From Acidobacteriota bacterium (GTDB lineage: Bacteria > Acidobacteriota > UBA6911 > RPQK01 > DATIPO01): DNA of 50,784 nt. The translations under genes were made by a program, and so were the position numbers. Within the stretch, counting starts at the first letter, position 1. Each line of letters begins with the position of its first letter. The stretch lies in assembly GCA_035471785.1 (NCBI GenBank), contig DATIPQ010000099.1:1-50784 (forward strand), in the 5' to 3' direction. This document shows, one piece after another, positions 1 to 7,926 of this stretch. Under the pieces are notes generated by a model. That model worked only from the letters and a program-made list of their open reading frames with translations. It was not told the DNA's origin and did no database searches.

Positions 1-942
1 CTCTCCGAAGCGTTGGCGCGGATTTGGCCCGCCCACCTGTCGCGGCTTGCCTGGGAAGACTTGGAGCAATTTCGCAAGGCCCGGGACGGTGTCTCCTTCA
101 TCGTGGATCCAGAAATGGGGTTCAGGCCGGTCTTGGGATATCGGGCTCATGAAGGACGCTACGTCTACAGCGACTTCGGCACCATCGTCAACGATTATCC
201 AGCCCGAAAGCGTCCAGACGTCGAACGGCTTCTCTTTATCGGCGATTCCGTCACTGCCCGAGGAAGGATTATCGCAGGCCTGCGCAAGCTCTACGGAGAA
301 GCCGGCTATGAATATTGGAACGCCGGCGTCGAGTCCTTCAACACCCGTCAGGAAGTGCTTTTCTACCAGAAATTCAATCACCGGCTGGAACCCGACCACG
401 TGATACTGACCGTGCACATCAACGACTTCCAGGTCACGCCCGTGGCCTTCGTCGACAATGACGGATACATGCGCGTGTATATGCCGGGAAATACAATGGA
501 GGGACTGAGCAGGGTTCTTTTCCGTTACTCGGAACTCTACCGCCACTACCTTTCATGGACGGCCTCACAGCAAGCGGGTTTTGAGCGAGCATCCGCGGAA
601 GTGCGCGATTCGCTGGCACTGCTGCAGGAGGAGCTGGGCTCAGAGATCCGTTTGAGCGTCATCATTTTTCCGGTGCTCAAGCCTCTCCAGGAATGGACGG
701 ACGAGGAGGAACGGACGCGCGCCCGGTTGCTGCAGTTTTGCGACGACTTGCAGTTGCGTTGCTACGATCTGACCCCATTGCTCAGCCGCCAGTTGTCGGC
801 CGGAAGAACTGTCCGCGACTCGCCCACTGATGTTTTTCATCCCAATCAGTCCTTCGGCGCCGCCATCGCGGAGTTTCTCTTTGGCCAAGGCTTGCTCGAT
901 CCCGCTTATTCCAACCGTCCCGCCGGTCTCTCCCGGCGATAA
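1..942 (+). CDS. SGNH/GDSL-hydrolase-like protein (5' end cut by the window)
   Basis: The reading frame is open from base 1, so the gene starts outside the window; the TTG at 13 is only the first possible start codon inside it. The visible part resembles SGNH-family esterases or acetyl-hydrolases. A block I motif LLFIGDS at about 229-249 would hold the nucleophilic Ser. HINDF at about 418-432 resembles block III, and a DVFHP motif near 829-843 fits the catalytic Asp-x-x-His of block V. Relatives act on acyl or acetyl groups of sugars and lipids, often in envelope polysaccharide modification; that role here is inferred, and no substrate can be named. The next gene is convergent. Confidence 0.7.
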   Translation, partial: LSEALARIWPAHLSRLAWEDLEQFRKARDGVSFIVDPEMGFRPVLGYRAHEGRYVYSDFGTIVNDYPARKRPDVERLLFIGDSVTARGRIIAGLRKLYGEAGYEYWNAGVESFNTRQEVLFYQKFNHRLEPDHVILTVHINDFQVTPVAFVDNDGYMRVYMPGNTMEGLSRVLFRYSELYRHYLSWTASQQAGFERASAEVRDSLALLQEELGSEIRLSVIIFPVLKPLQEWTDEEERTRARLLQFCDDLQLRCYDLTPLLSRQLSAGRTVRDSPTDVFHPNQSFGAAIAEFLFGQGLLDPAYSNRPAGLSRR

Positions 943-963
943 CGGAGCCGTACTGCCATCGCC

Positions 964-1107
964 TCACGCCATATGTCTTTCAAGAAGTTGTCTCATCGGG
1001 TTGTCGGGGGGATCGGTGACCAGGTCGATGGGACGGGAATTGGAGCTGTTGGCCAGGTGGGGATCGGCGCCGGGGGCCAGGAGCAGTCGGGCTGAGATCT
1101 CCACGGT
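964..1107 (-). pseudogene. Ankyrin-repeat relic (C-terminal fragment)
   Basis: About 47 codons on the minus strand, ending in a TGA at 964-966, read as one ankyrin repeat: ARLLLAPGADPHLANS followed by RPIDLV and a terminal helix NPMRQLLERH. This matches the family pattern A-x-x-LL-x-x-GADP-x-x-x-x-x-x-x-P-x-D-L. Upstream in the same frame the ankyrin pattern stops, no start codon or ribosome site precedes it, and the frame runs into antisense of the ATP-grasp gene. I read it as the surviving tail of a deleted ankyrin-repeat gene. Between it and 1249 I see nothing recognisable. Confidence 0.55.
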
Positions 1108-1249
1108 GAGCCCACCGCCCAGGCCGCTCTTCTTCAAACGTAGCAGGCTACTCCCGCGCCAGTCGGAAAGCGAGCCGATTCTTGAAGGGTGGGAGGCGCA
1201 TCCTTGCGGCGATCCCCACAGTGGCTCACGCGGCCTCCAGCGCTTCGAT

Positions 1250-1298
1250 GACCGCAGTGAAGGCCCAATGCTCTCGGCGGTATGAGGTCGCTCGCTAC
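1250..1298. repeat. Dispersed repeat, copy 1
   Basis: About 50 bp here align with 18235-18285 at roughly 44 of 51 positions by hand, with one gap. Shared cores include GTGAAGGCCC, CGGCGGTA and GCTAC. Both copies lie in non-coding DNA just beyond the 3' end of a gene. On the minus strand the two copies can be read with a shared short peptide AFTAV, which hints at a relic of coding sequence or of a mobile-element end. Confidence 0.55.
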
Positions 1299-1300
1299 GT

Positions 1301-2173
1301 TTAGAGATCCCCCCAGCGGGTGTGGAGGGCGTGTGCGAAGCGGGCGGGGGCTGAGGGGGACATGCGCAGGTAGAGGGAAGGTTCGATAAGTTCCAATTCG
1401 ACCAGCCAGAAGCCGGAGCCGTGGTTGGCGCGCACGTAGTCGGCGCGGGCGTAGAGGGGCGGCTCCGGCAGGGCCTCGATGGTGCTTCGGCCTGCATTCA
1501 GGATCGATTCTTCGGGCAGGACGGACCGGATGTCGGCGCCATGCTCCTCTTGCACTCTGAAGTCCTGATCTTTGGGCGTCTTGAGGATGGCGTGGCTGTA
1601 CTGGCCGTTGAAATAGAAGAGAGAGTACTCACCTTCTTCGAGCACGGAGCGGACGAAGGGTTGAGCCATGAGCGGGCGCTGCGAATAGTAAGATTCCACT
1701 TCGCTACCCATTCGGCGCAGCGCGCCCCGATCCAGGCGATAGGCCCCGTCGGCGTTGGCGCCGATGACTGGCTTGATCACGATTTGCTCGTTGCCGACAG
1801 TCTCGAACAGGTCGCCGATGCGGCCCGGCTCGACTCGGTTAAGCCAGCAAGTGGGGATGATGGGGACGCCCCTCGCCTCCAGATCGCGCAGGTAGGTCTT
1901 GGATAGGTTCCAGCGCACCAAGTCGAGACTGTTGAAAAGCTGCGCCCGTGAGTTCTCGATTCGCTCCAGGACGGCCAGAAAAGCCTCGGGGTCGTTCTGG
2001 TAGTCCCAAGGCGAGCGGATCACCACGGCGTGGAAGCTGTCCCAAGCGCGGGAATCGCGCCAAGGAACGGCTTCGACCTGCCAACCCAGCTCCCGCAGCG
2101 GCCGGTAAGCGAGCTGGTCGTCGATGACGAAGTCGGCGGCGTCGCTCAAGGTCAAGAAGGCACAACGTTTCAT
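1301..2173 (-). CDS. ATP-grasp family ligase (RimK/glutathione synthetase/DcsG-like)
   Basis: A 290-residue cytosolic protein with the organisation of small ATP-grasp enzymes: an N-terminal domain containing VVIRSPWDYQ, a central ATP-binding segment with EQIVIKPVIGANADGAYRL (lysine of the nucleotide site), and a C-terminal metal-site segment ADYVR followed by WLVELELIEPSLY, whose E and D residues fit the Mg2+ ligands. Family members join a carboxylate to an amine via an acyl phosphate. It resembles uncharacterised relatives of the cycloserine-pathway ligase DcsG; the substrate is unknown. The start at 2173 is chosen because its ATG overlaps the TGA of the upstream oxidoreductase (ATGA), indicating translational coupling; an upstream ATG at 2191 is possible. 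Confidence 0.75.
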   Translation of the reverse strand: MKRCAFLTLSDAADFVIDDQLAYRPLRELGWQVEAVPWRDSRAWDSFHAVVIRSPWDYQNDPEAFLAVLERIENSRAQLFNSLDLVRWNLSKTYLRDLEARGVPIIPTCWLNRVEPGRIGDLFETVGNEQIVIKPVIGANADGAYRLDRGALRRMGSEVESYYSQRPLMAQPFVRSVLEEGEYSLFYFNGQYSHAILKTPKDQDFRVQEEHGADIRSVLPEESILNAGRSTIEALPEPPLYARADYVRANHGSGFWLVELELIEPSLYLRMSPSAPARFAHALHTRWGDL

Positions 2174-3210
2174 GAGGCGCTGGACTCCCATGGGGCTGAT
2201 CCTACAGCCAGAATCACCTTGCCCCGAGTTTCGTCCTGGGTCAAATGACGGAAGGCTTCGGGGAACTCCTCCAGCCGATAGGTGCTGTCGACGACCGGGG
2301 TGATCTTGCCCTCCGCCAGAAGCTGCCGGAGAAAAGTCATGGCCTCTTTGCGGCTGGGGACGGACTCGCGTCCCAAGCGCAGTTGCTCGCGGAAGAAAGA
2401 GCGGAAGATGAGCGTGAGAAAAAGGGGGAAGAGTCCGAACAGTCGCCTCGACGACGAGTCGAAGCGCTGGTGCCCGATGAGCACGTATTTTCCCTGCGGT
2501 TTGAGCGTCCCCAAGCAGCGGGAGATGGAATAGTTGCCGGGGACGTCGAAGATGAAGTCGTAGCGGACGTCTCCCCGGGTGAAGTCCTGCCGCTTGCAGT
2601 CCATGACCTCGTCGGCGCCCAGGGAGCGGAGCAGGCCTCCCTTGCCGGCCGTGTCCACGGCGGTGACGTGGGCGCCCAGTGCCTTGGCGATCTGCAGAGC
2701 CAGAGTGCCCACACCGCCTCCGGCGCCGTTGACCAGCACTTTTTGTCCCGCTTGGATCAGCCGTCCTCCCCGCAGGTTGAGCAGGGTGATGTATCCGGAA
2801 GTTGGAACTGAGGCCGCTTGCTCGAAGGTGACGTTGTCGGGTTTAGGTTCCAGCCACTCTTCCCGGACGGCCACGTATTCGGCAAAGGCTCCTCCGTTGG
2901 CCCATTGATGTGAGGCGATGGTTTCGCCGAATACGGCATCCCCGGGGCGGAAGCGCGTCACGTGGGCCCCGACCGATTCCACCGTTCCAGCCATGTCGGT
3001 GCCGGGAATCGGCTTCTTGGGCCTCCAGAATCCACCCCCCATGACACGCAGAAAGGCCGGCCGGCCCGTCACCACGTGCCAGACGTCGGGATGAAGCGAG
3101 GCCGCACGCACCCGCACCAGGACTTCCTCATCGCCCACCGCCGGCCTATCGACTTCCCGCACTTCGAGGTCATCGATAGATCCATATCGAGTTTGCACCA
3201 CAGCCTTCAT
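2170..3210 (-). CDS. MDR-family NAD(P)-dependent alcohol dehydrogenase / quinone oxidoreductase
   Basis: A 346-residue medium-chain dehydrogenase/reductase. The N-terminal GroES-like domain carries PIPGTDMAGTVESVG and RFRPGDAVFG. The Rossmann domain has NGAGGGVGTLALQIAK, the glycine-rich nucleotide motif. The structural-zinc cysteine cluster of classical alcohol dehydrogenases is absent, so it resembles the quinone-oxidoreductase and zinc-less reductase branches. It probably reduces a carbonyl or enone with NAD(P)H; the substrate cannot be read from sequence. ATG 3210 is preferred over the adjacent GTG 3213 because GAGGTG lies just upstream. It is translationally coupled to the ATP-grasp gene, so the two may act on one metabolite (inference). 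Confidence 0.85.
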   Translation of the reverse strand: MKAVVQTRYGSIDDLEVREVDRPAVGDEEVLVRVRAASLHPDVWHVVTGRPAFLRVMGGGFWRPKKPIPGTDMAGTVESVGAHVTRFRPGDAVFGETIASHQWANGGAFAEYVAVREEWLEPKPDNVTFEQAASVPTSGYITLLNLRGGRLIQAGQKVLVNGAGGGVGTLALQIAKALGAHVTAVDTAGKGGLLRSLGADEVMDCKRQDFTRGDVRYDFIFDVPGNYSISRCLGTLKPQGKYVLIGHQRFDSSSRRLFGLFPLFLTLIFRSFFREQLRLGRESVPSRKEAMTFLRQLLAEGKITPVVDSTYRLEEFPEAFRHLTQDETRGKVILAVGSAPWESSAS

Positions 3211-3291
3211 CACACCTCACCCTGTGACTGTTTAGATCTCGGCACTAACAGCTACGGTCTTAAGCGTGATCGCATTCAACCTGGCGGCAGG

Positions 3292-4398
3292 CTACAGCTT
3301 CAGCAGAAGGCCGTCGAGGAGGTCTCCGGAGGGCGAAGGTTCGTCGCCGTCAGATCGCTGCTGCTGTTGCAGCTTGAGCTGCTGGGCGTAGGGGCAGGGG
3401 GCCTTGGCGGGAGAAAGGGCGGTCAAAGTCAGGAGCAGCGCTCCGGCGCAGACAAGGGCCGCGCGGTGGCGCAAGGTGAGGGGATGCGCGGGTGCCCCCG
3501 AGAGGATGCGGCGCAGGCGGTTTCCCAGGGGAGCGCCGGCCGCGCCGGCTAGCCCGGCCACTTCTTTTTCCATGCGCAGCCTGACCACCTTGAGCAAGCC
3601 GTCGGCGTAGCTGCGCGCGTCCTCAAGGTTAGCCAGCACCAGGTCGTCGCAGGCGGCCTCGCGGGTGGAGAGCAAGCGGCGGTTGAGAAACCAGGCCAGG
3701 GGATGGAACCAAAAAAGACAACACGCCGCCATCGAGATCTGAGCCGTCAAGTTGTCGCGCCGCAATACGTGGCCCAACTCGTGAAGAAAGACCCCTCGCA
3801 ATTCCGGGTCGCTCAGCCCCTTGGCCATATGGGAAGGCAAGACCACCACAGGCTGGCGGACGCCCCAGACTCCGGGACTCTCCAGCTTGTCCGTCAGCAG
3901 CAGCCGCACACGGCTGTGGACGCCCAATCGGCGGCGGGCCTCTTGCAGGAGGTCGTATTCCCGTCCTCCTGTCACAGGAGCCTCGCTCTTAATGCGCTTG
4001 CTCAGCCGGCGTGTGCGGCTCATCCAACGGGCCCAGACGAGCAGGGCGCCGGCCAGCCAAAGGAGGCTGAGGAGAAGCCACCAACCGCCCCAGAGGCTCC
4101 TCAGCGCCGGCGCCGTGGCTTCAGATTGAAAGATCCAGAAGAGTCCGTGAGCGGACTCCGGCGTGGGAATACCCAGTCCCGGAAAGAGACTGGCCAGAAA
4201 AACGGTAGGCAGCAAAAACTTAGCCGTGGCCAGCATCCAGACCCAAAAACGGGCCCGGGCCGGGGCCTGTTTGAGTATCCAGACCACCGCAATCGCCACC
4301 ACGGCGAAAGCCGTAGCGTGCCAAAGATGATCCAGGGCCAAGGGCCAAAACCAGGCTGAGAGAGCCGTGACCAAGTCCCAAGCGGATGGGGGCTGCAT
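3292..4398 (-). CDS. M56 (BlaR1-type) membrane metallopeptidase
   Basis: A 368-residue inner-membrane protein. Two hydrophobic segments lie near residues 15-40 and 48-72, another near 105-125, then a cytosolic loop with the zinc motif HELGH, followed by a further membrane stretch and the REAACDD segment that fits the third zinc ligand. This is the peptidase core of BlaR1/MecR1. The extracellular penicillin-binding sensor is absent: after a last hydrophobic segment only a short Gln-rich tail remains. Relatives cleave a BlaI-type repressor, but no blaI lies next to it. The AAGGAG upstream is only about one base from the ATG, an unusually short spacing; an in-frame stop just upstream rules out an earlier start. 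Confidence 0.8.
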   Translation of the reverse strand: MQPPSAWDLVTALSAWFWPLALDHLWHATAFAVVAIAVVWILKQAPARARFWVWMLATAKFLLPTVFLASLFPGLGIPTPESAHGLFWIFQSEATAPALRSLWGGWWLLLSLLWLAGALLVWARWMSRTRRLSKRIKSEAPVTGGREYDLLQEARRRLGVHSRVRLLLTDKLESPGVWGVRQPVVVLPSHMAKGLSDPELRGVFLHELGHVLRRDNLTAQISMAACCLFWFHPLAWFLNRRLLSTREAACDDLVLANLEDARSYADGLLKVVRLRMEKEVAGLAGAAGAPLGNRLRRILSGAPAHPLTLRHRAALVCAGALLLTLTALSPAKAPCPYAQQLKLQQQQRSDGDEPSPSGDLLDGLLLKL

Positions 4399-4579
4399 GC
4401 TCCTTTACACGCCCGTCGATGCAAAGAAGTTCCGTCAAGAATGAAACTCTGTGCTTTGCCGCTAGCCCTCGATTCGCTCGATCCCGGGAACCCGGCTGGC
4501 GAAAGCCTGATCAAGGCGAAGACGATCCACTTCTGAGAGCATCGCGAGTGTTCTCGCCGCAGGAGTTCGTCGCTCCTCC

Positions 4580-5968
4580 TCACTCCCCACGGGTCTGACG
4601 CATGGGGTCGAGGGCTTCGTTCAATTCGTCCTCTGGCAGGACCTGCTGCTCAAGGGCGATCTGGCGTACGGTGCGGCCGCTTTGGTAGCTTTCCTTGGCA
4701 ATCTTGGCGGCCTTGTCGTAGCCGATCTTGGGTGCCAGTGCCGTGGCCATGGAGATTGACAGCTCGATCAACTCCTTGCAGCGCTCCTCATCGGCCTGAA
4801 GGCCGTCCACGCATTTCTCGGCCAGCACGCTGGAGGCGTTGGCCAGCAGTTCGATGGACTGAAGCAGGTTATAGGCGATGACCGGCTTCATGACGTTGAG
4901 TTCGAAGTTGCCCGACTGCCCTCCCACGGTAATGGCCGCGTCGTTGCCGATCACCTGGGCGGCCACCATGGTGACGGCCTCGGGAATGACCGGGTTGACC
5001 TTTCCGGGCATGATGGAACTCCCCGGCTGCACGGCGGGAAGCTTCAATTCGCCGATTCCGCAGCGCGGACCCGATCCTGCCCACCGCAGGTCGTTGGCGA
5101 TCTTCATGAGACTGCAGGCGATGGTCTTGAGCTGTCCGCTGGCCTCTACCGCGGCATCGCGTGCGGCCAAGGCTTCGAAGCGGTTGTCGGCCTGGCGGAA
5201 GTCGACTCCGGTCCATTGCGAGATCTTGGCCACGACTTTGGCGGGGAAGCCGGCGGGACAGTTGAGTCCAGTGCCGATGGCGGTTCCGCCGATGGCCAGT
5301 TGCGAAAGCGACTGGCGGGTCGACTCCAGGCGGCGGATGCCCTGCTCGACCATGGAGGCGTAACCCGAGAACTCCTGGCCCAGGCGCACGGGCACGGCGT
5401 CCTGCAAATGGGTGCGTCCGATCTTGACGATGGAATCGAACTGGCGGGCTTTCTCGGCCAGCGAACCTTGAAGTTTCCCCAGCGCGGGCAGCAGCACTTT
5501 CTCGATCTGTTCCAGGGCTGAGACGTGGATGGCGGTGGGGATGACGTCGTTGCTCGACTGCCCGTAGTTGACGTGATCGTTGGGATGGATCTCGCGGCTG
5601 CCGACTTGTCCGCCCTTGATTTCAATGGCGCGGTTGGCGATCACCTCGTTGGTGTTCATGTTGGTGGACGTGCCCGAGCCGGTCTGGAAGATGTCGACCA
5701 CGAATTGGCCGTCATGCTTGCCCTCGATCACCTCTTGGGCGGCTTGGCAGATGGCTTGGCTGACCTCTCCCGACACCGTCCCCAACTCGCGGTTGGTCTC
5801 GGCTGCCGCTTTCTTGATCAGTCCCATGGCCCTGATAAAGGGCCTGGGAAAGCGCAGGTCGGAGATGGGGAAATTCAATACCGCGCGCTGGGTCTGCGCT
5901 CCATAATAGGCATCGGCGGGTACTTTCATCTGGCCCATCGAGTCTTTCTCTATTCGTTCTTCGGACAT
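4580..5968 (-). CDS. fumC: Fumarate hydratase class II
   Basis: A 462-residue class II fumarase, full length for the family, interconverting fumarate and L-malate in the TCA cycle without an iron-sulfur cluster. The superfamily signature GSSIMPGKVNP (about residues 317-327) holds the catalytic serine of the mobile loop. Other family blocks are GSGTSTNMNTNEV, SSNDVIPTAIH and GRTHLQDAVPV, where TH supplies an active-site residue. The ribosome site GAGGAG precedes the ATG, and a promoter-like sequence lies at 5996-6024. The 181 bp separating it from the M56 gene show no gene. Confidence 0.97.
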   Translation of the reverse strand: MSEERIEKDSMGQMKVPADAYYGAQTQRAVLNFPISDLRFPRPFIRAMGLIKKAAAETNRELGTVSGEVSQAICQAAQEVIEGKHDGQFVVDIFQTGSGTSTNMNTNEVIANRAIEIKGGQVGSREIHPNDHVNYGQSSNDVIPTAIHVSALEQIEKVLLPALGKLQGSLAEKARQFDSIVKIGRTHLQDAVPVRLGQEFSGYASMVEQGIRRLESTRQSLSQLAIGGTAIGTGLNCPAGFPAKVVAKISQWTGVDFRQADNRFEALAARDAAVEASGQLKTIACSLMKIANDLRWAGSGPRCGIGELKLPAVQPGSSIMPGKVNPVIPEAVTMVAAQVIGNDAAITVGGQSGNFELNVMKPVIAYNLLQSIELLANASSVLAEKCVDGLQADEERCKELIELSISMATALAPKIGYDKAAKIAKESYQSGRTVRQIALEQQVLPEDELNEALDPMRQTRGE

Positions 5969-5995
5969 TGGATTCTCCTCAATTTCACACCCAAC

Positions 5996-6024
5996 ATTCT
6001 ATCGCGTGGGAGGTTCTGAGTCAG
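5996..6024 (-). promoter_or_regulatory. Putative sigma-70 promoter of fumC
   Basis: On the minus strand, CTGACT (6024-6019) and TAGAAT (6001-5996) are 17 bp apart, matching the -35 and -10 consensus at 4 of 6 and 5 of 6 positions. The expected transcript start is about 20 bases upstream of the fumC ATG. The -35 overlaps the last codons of the neighbouring gene, which is transcribed in the same direction. Confidence 0.5.
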
Positions 6025-6992
6025 CCCGCCGCCGGAATCTCGTTGAAGCGCTCGTCCTTCTTGTAGAGGTGGTAGACGATTCCGCCCGGTAATCCTGCCA
6101 GCAGGAAGACGCCCAGGTGAAGCAAGGCCAGCGAAACCGAGTATTCCTGGCTGACTCCGATGGTTTGGAAGAGCTCGATGTAGACCGTTTCCCTCAACCC
6201 GACCCCATTGATGGTGATGGGCACCATGATGGTCAGGTTGACCAGCGGGATGAAGATCAGGAAGACATCGAAGTCGGCGGGCAGGCTGATGGAGAGGGCG
6301 GCCAGCCAGACCACCACGACGGCCAGAAACTGGATGAGCAGCGAGTACCCGGCCGACTTGAGGACGGCCAGCGGATTGCGGCGCAAGGTGCGCAGTCCCA
6401 GCGCCACCAGTTCCACCTTCCTCTCCAGCCCCTCGCGCTTGAAGCGCTGCATCAGTCGGCTCAGCAGGCGGTGGGTGACGGAGTGGAACAGCACCACATT
6501 GGCCAGCATGTAGACCAGCAGGATGATGACGAAGACCCAGGTCAGTCTCACGCCTCCGATTCGCATCGGGTAGACCAAGGCGGCCGCCAGGCCGATGAGC
6601 AGCAAGGCCAGCAGTCCGGCGCTGCGGTCGAGAATGAGCGTCATCAGGGTGGTGGACATGCCGCGTCCGGTGCGCTTGGAAAGGTAATAGGAACGGAAGA
6701 AGTCTCCTCCGATGCCCGAGGGCAGGAAGAGGTTGAAGAAGAACCCGATGAAGGTGATCTTGGCGACGGCCGAGTAGCCTTCGGACACGTTGAAGTTGCG
6801 CAGGATAACCCGCCAGCGCTGGGCGCTCAGCAGCACCGTCAGGGCTTGCACGACGCCTGCCGCCAGAAGAAGCAGCGGATTGGCTGAAGAGAGCACCGTC
6901 CAGAAGCGCCCTAAATCAATGCGGTAGAAGACGGTCGCCAGGAGGACGGCGGTGACGGTCAGCTTGAGAATCAGGCGCGTGCGCGACGACAT
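6021..6992 (-). CDS. LPG-synthase transmembrane-domain (UPF0104/AglD-like) flippase-like protein
   Basis: A 323-residue polytopic membrane protein with about eight hydrophobic helices. It matches the integral-membrane domain shared by lysylphosphatidylglycerol synthase (MprF) and AglD, including the hallmark segments NLFLPSGIGGDFFRSYYLSK and PITINGVGLRE. It lacks the soluble aminoacyl-transferase domain of MprF, so it probably moves or flips a lipid or lipid-linked substrate instead of making Lys-PG. Its start faces the ABC exporter genes across a divergent gap of about 135 bp, which suggests a shared role in envelope polysaccharide or glycolipid assembly (inference). The gap holds no clear promoter that I can defend. 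Confidence 0.75.
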   Translation of the reverse strand: MSSRTRLILKLTVTAVLLATVFYRIDLGRFWTVLSSANPLLLLAAGVVQALTVLLSAQRWRVILRNFNVSEGYSAVAKITFIGFFFNLFLPSGIGGDFFRSYYLSKRTGRGMSTTLMTLILDRSAGLLALLLIGLAAALVYPMRIGGVRLTWVFVIILLVYMLANVVLFHSVTHRLLSRLMQRFKREGLERKVELVALGLRTLRRNPLAVLKSAGYSLLIQFLAVVVVWLAALSISLPADFDVFLIFIPLVNLTIMVPITINGVGLRETVYIELFQTIGVSQEYSVSLALLHLGVFLLAGLPGGIVYHLYKKDERFNEIPAAG

Positions 6993-7126
6993 CGGTCTCC
7001 TCTCGGCGCCCCCGGCGGGCGGAACGGCGACTTCCGCGAGCGCGGGCGGAAGGTCAGACTAGCCGAGGGTCCGCGGACGGGTCAAACGGATGGCCACTTT
7101 CATGATATCCTGCCCCGGCTTGCCAA

Positions 7127-7924
7127 GTGGACATGAGCACCAAGGGATGGATCGCCGATACGCTGGTTCTGTTTCGCTACCGTGAACTCCTCCAGCGCTT
7201 GATCGCCAAGGATCTCAAGGTCAAGTACCGGGGATCCTATCTGGGCTTCCTCTGGTCTCTCCTCAACCCCCTGTCCCTGGTGGTGGTCTACAGCCTGGTG
7301 CTTCGCTACGTGATGGGAGTGCGGGAGATTTCTCCCCTGCTGGTGGTGACGGGCATCATTCCCTGGGTCTTTTTCGCCAATACGGTCAACAGTTCCACCG
7401 AGTCGATCATCAGCAACGCCAACCTGGTCAAGAAGATCTTCTTCCCCAGGGAGATCCTGCCCGTCTCTACGGTGGCTTTCAATTTCATCCAGTTCATCAT
7501 GGCGGTGGTGGTGTTCATTCCGGCGGTCTACGTCCTCAGGGGCGATCTGCCCTGGACGCTGGTCTTCTATCCCATGATCGTGGCTCTGCAGTGGATCTTC
7601 GTCTTGGGCGCAGCCCTCTTTCTTTCGGCGGTGACCACCTTCTACAAGGACGTGCGCTATCTGACCGAAGTGACGATGATGATCGTCTTCTGGATCACGC
7701 CCGTCCTCTACCACTACCAGATGGTGGCCGACAAAGGCCTGGCTGTTTATTTCTGGATCAATCCGCTCAGCTCTTATTTCTTCGCCTACCAGTCCTCGGT
7801 CTACTTTGCCGAGATCCCGCGCTGGGAACACTGGCTGGCCATGGGCGGCTGGTCGTTGGCCGCCCTGGTGGTGGGTATCTACACTTTTCGGCGCACTCGG
7901 GCCAAGTTCGTGGAGGAGTTGTAG
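7127..7924 (+). CDS. wzm: ABC-2 polysaccharide export permease
   Basis: A 265-residue inner-membrane permease of the Wzm/TagG type. An amphipathic N-terminal segment FRYRELLQRLIAKDLKVKYR is followed by six hydrophobic helices, with the family hallmark GFLWSLLNPL near residue 40. It forms the channel that moves undecaprenyl-linked O-antigen, capsule or teichoic-type polymer across the inner membrane, powered by the ATPase encoded next. GTG at 7127 and ATG at 7133 are both possible starts; neither has a strong ribosome site. The ATPase gene follows after two bases. Confidence 0.9.
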   Translation: MDMSTKGWIADTLVLFRYRELLQRLIAKDLKVKYRGSYLGFLWSLLNPLSLVVVYSLVLRYVMGVREISPLLVVTGIIPWVFFANTVNSSTESIISNANLVKKIFFPREILPVSTVAFNFIQFIMAVVVFIPAVYVLRGDLPWTLVFYPMIVALQWIFVLGAALFLSAVTTFYKDVRYLTEVTMMIVFWITPVLYHYQMVADKGLAVYFWINPLSSYFFAYQSSVYFAEIPRWEHWLAMGGWSLAALVVGIYTFRRTRAKFVEEL

Positions 7925-7926
7925 TC

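Noticed and set aside
4399-4579. Hidden blaI-like repressor gene upstream of the M56 peptidase
   Set aside because: The gap is 181 bp, too short for a 120-residue repressor, and no frame shows a winged-helix pattern.
7081-7126. Promoter for wzm near ATGATATCCT
   Set aside because: The hexamers are poor matches and spacing to any -35 is wrong; I could not defend a specific site.
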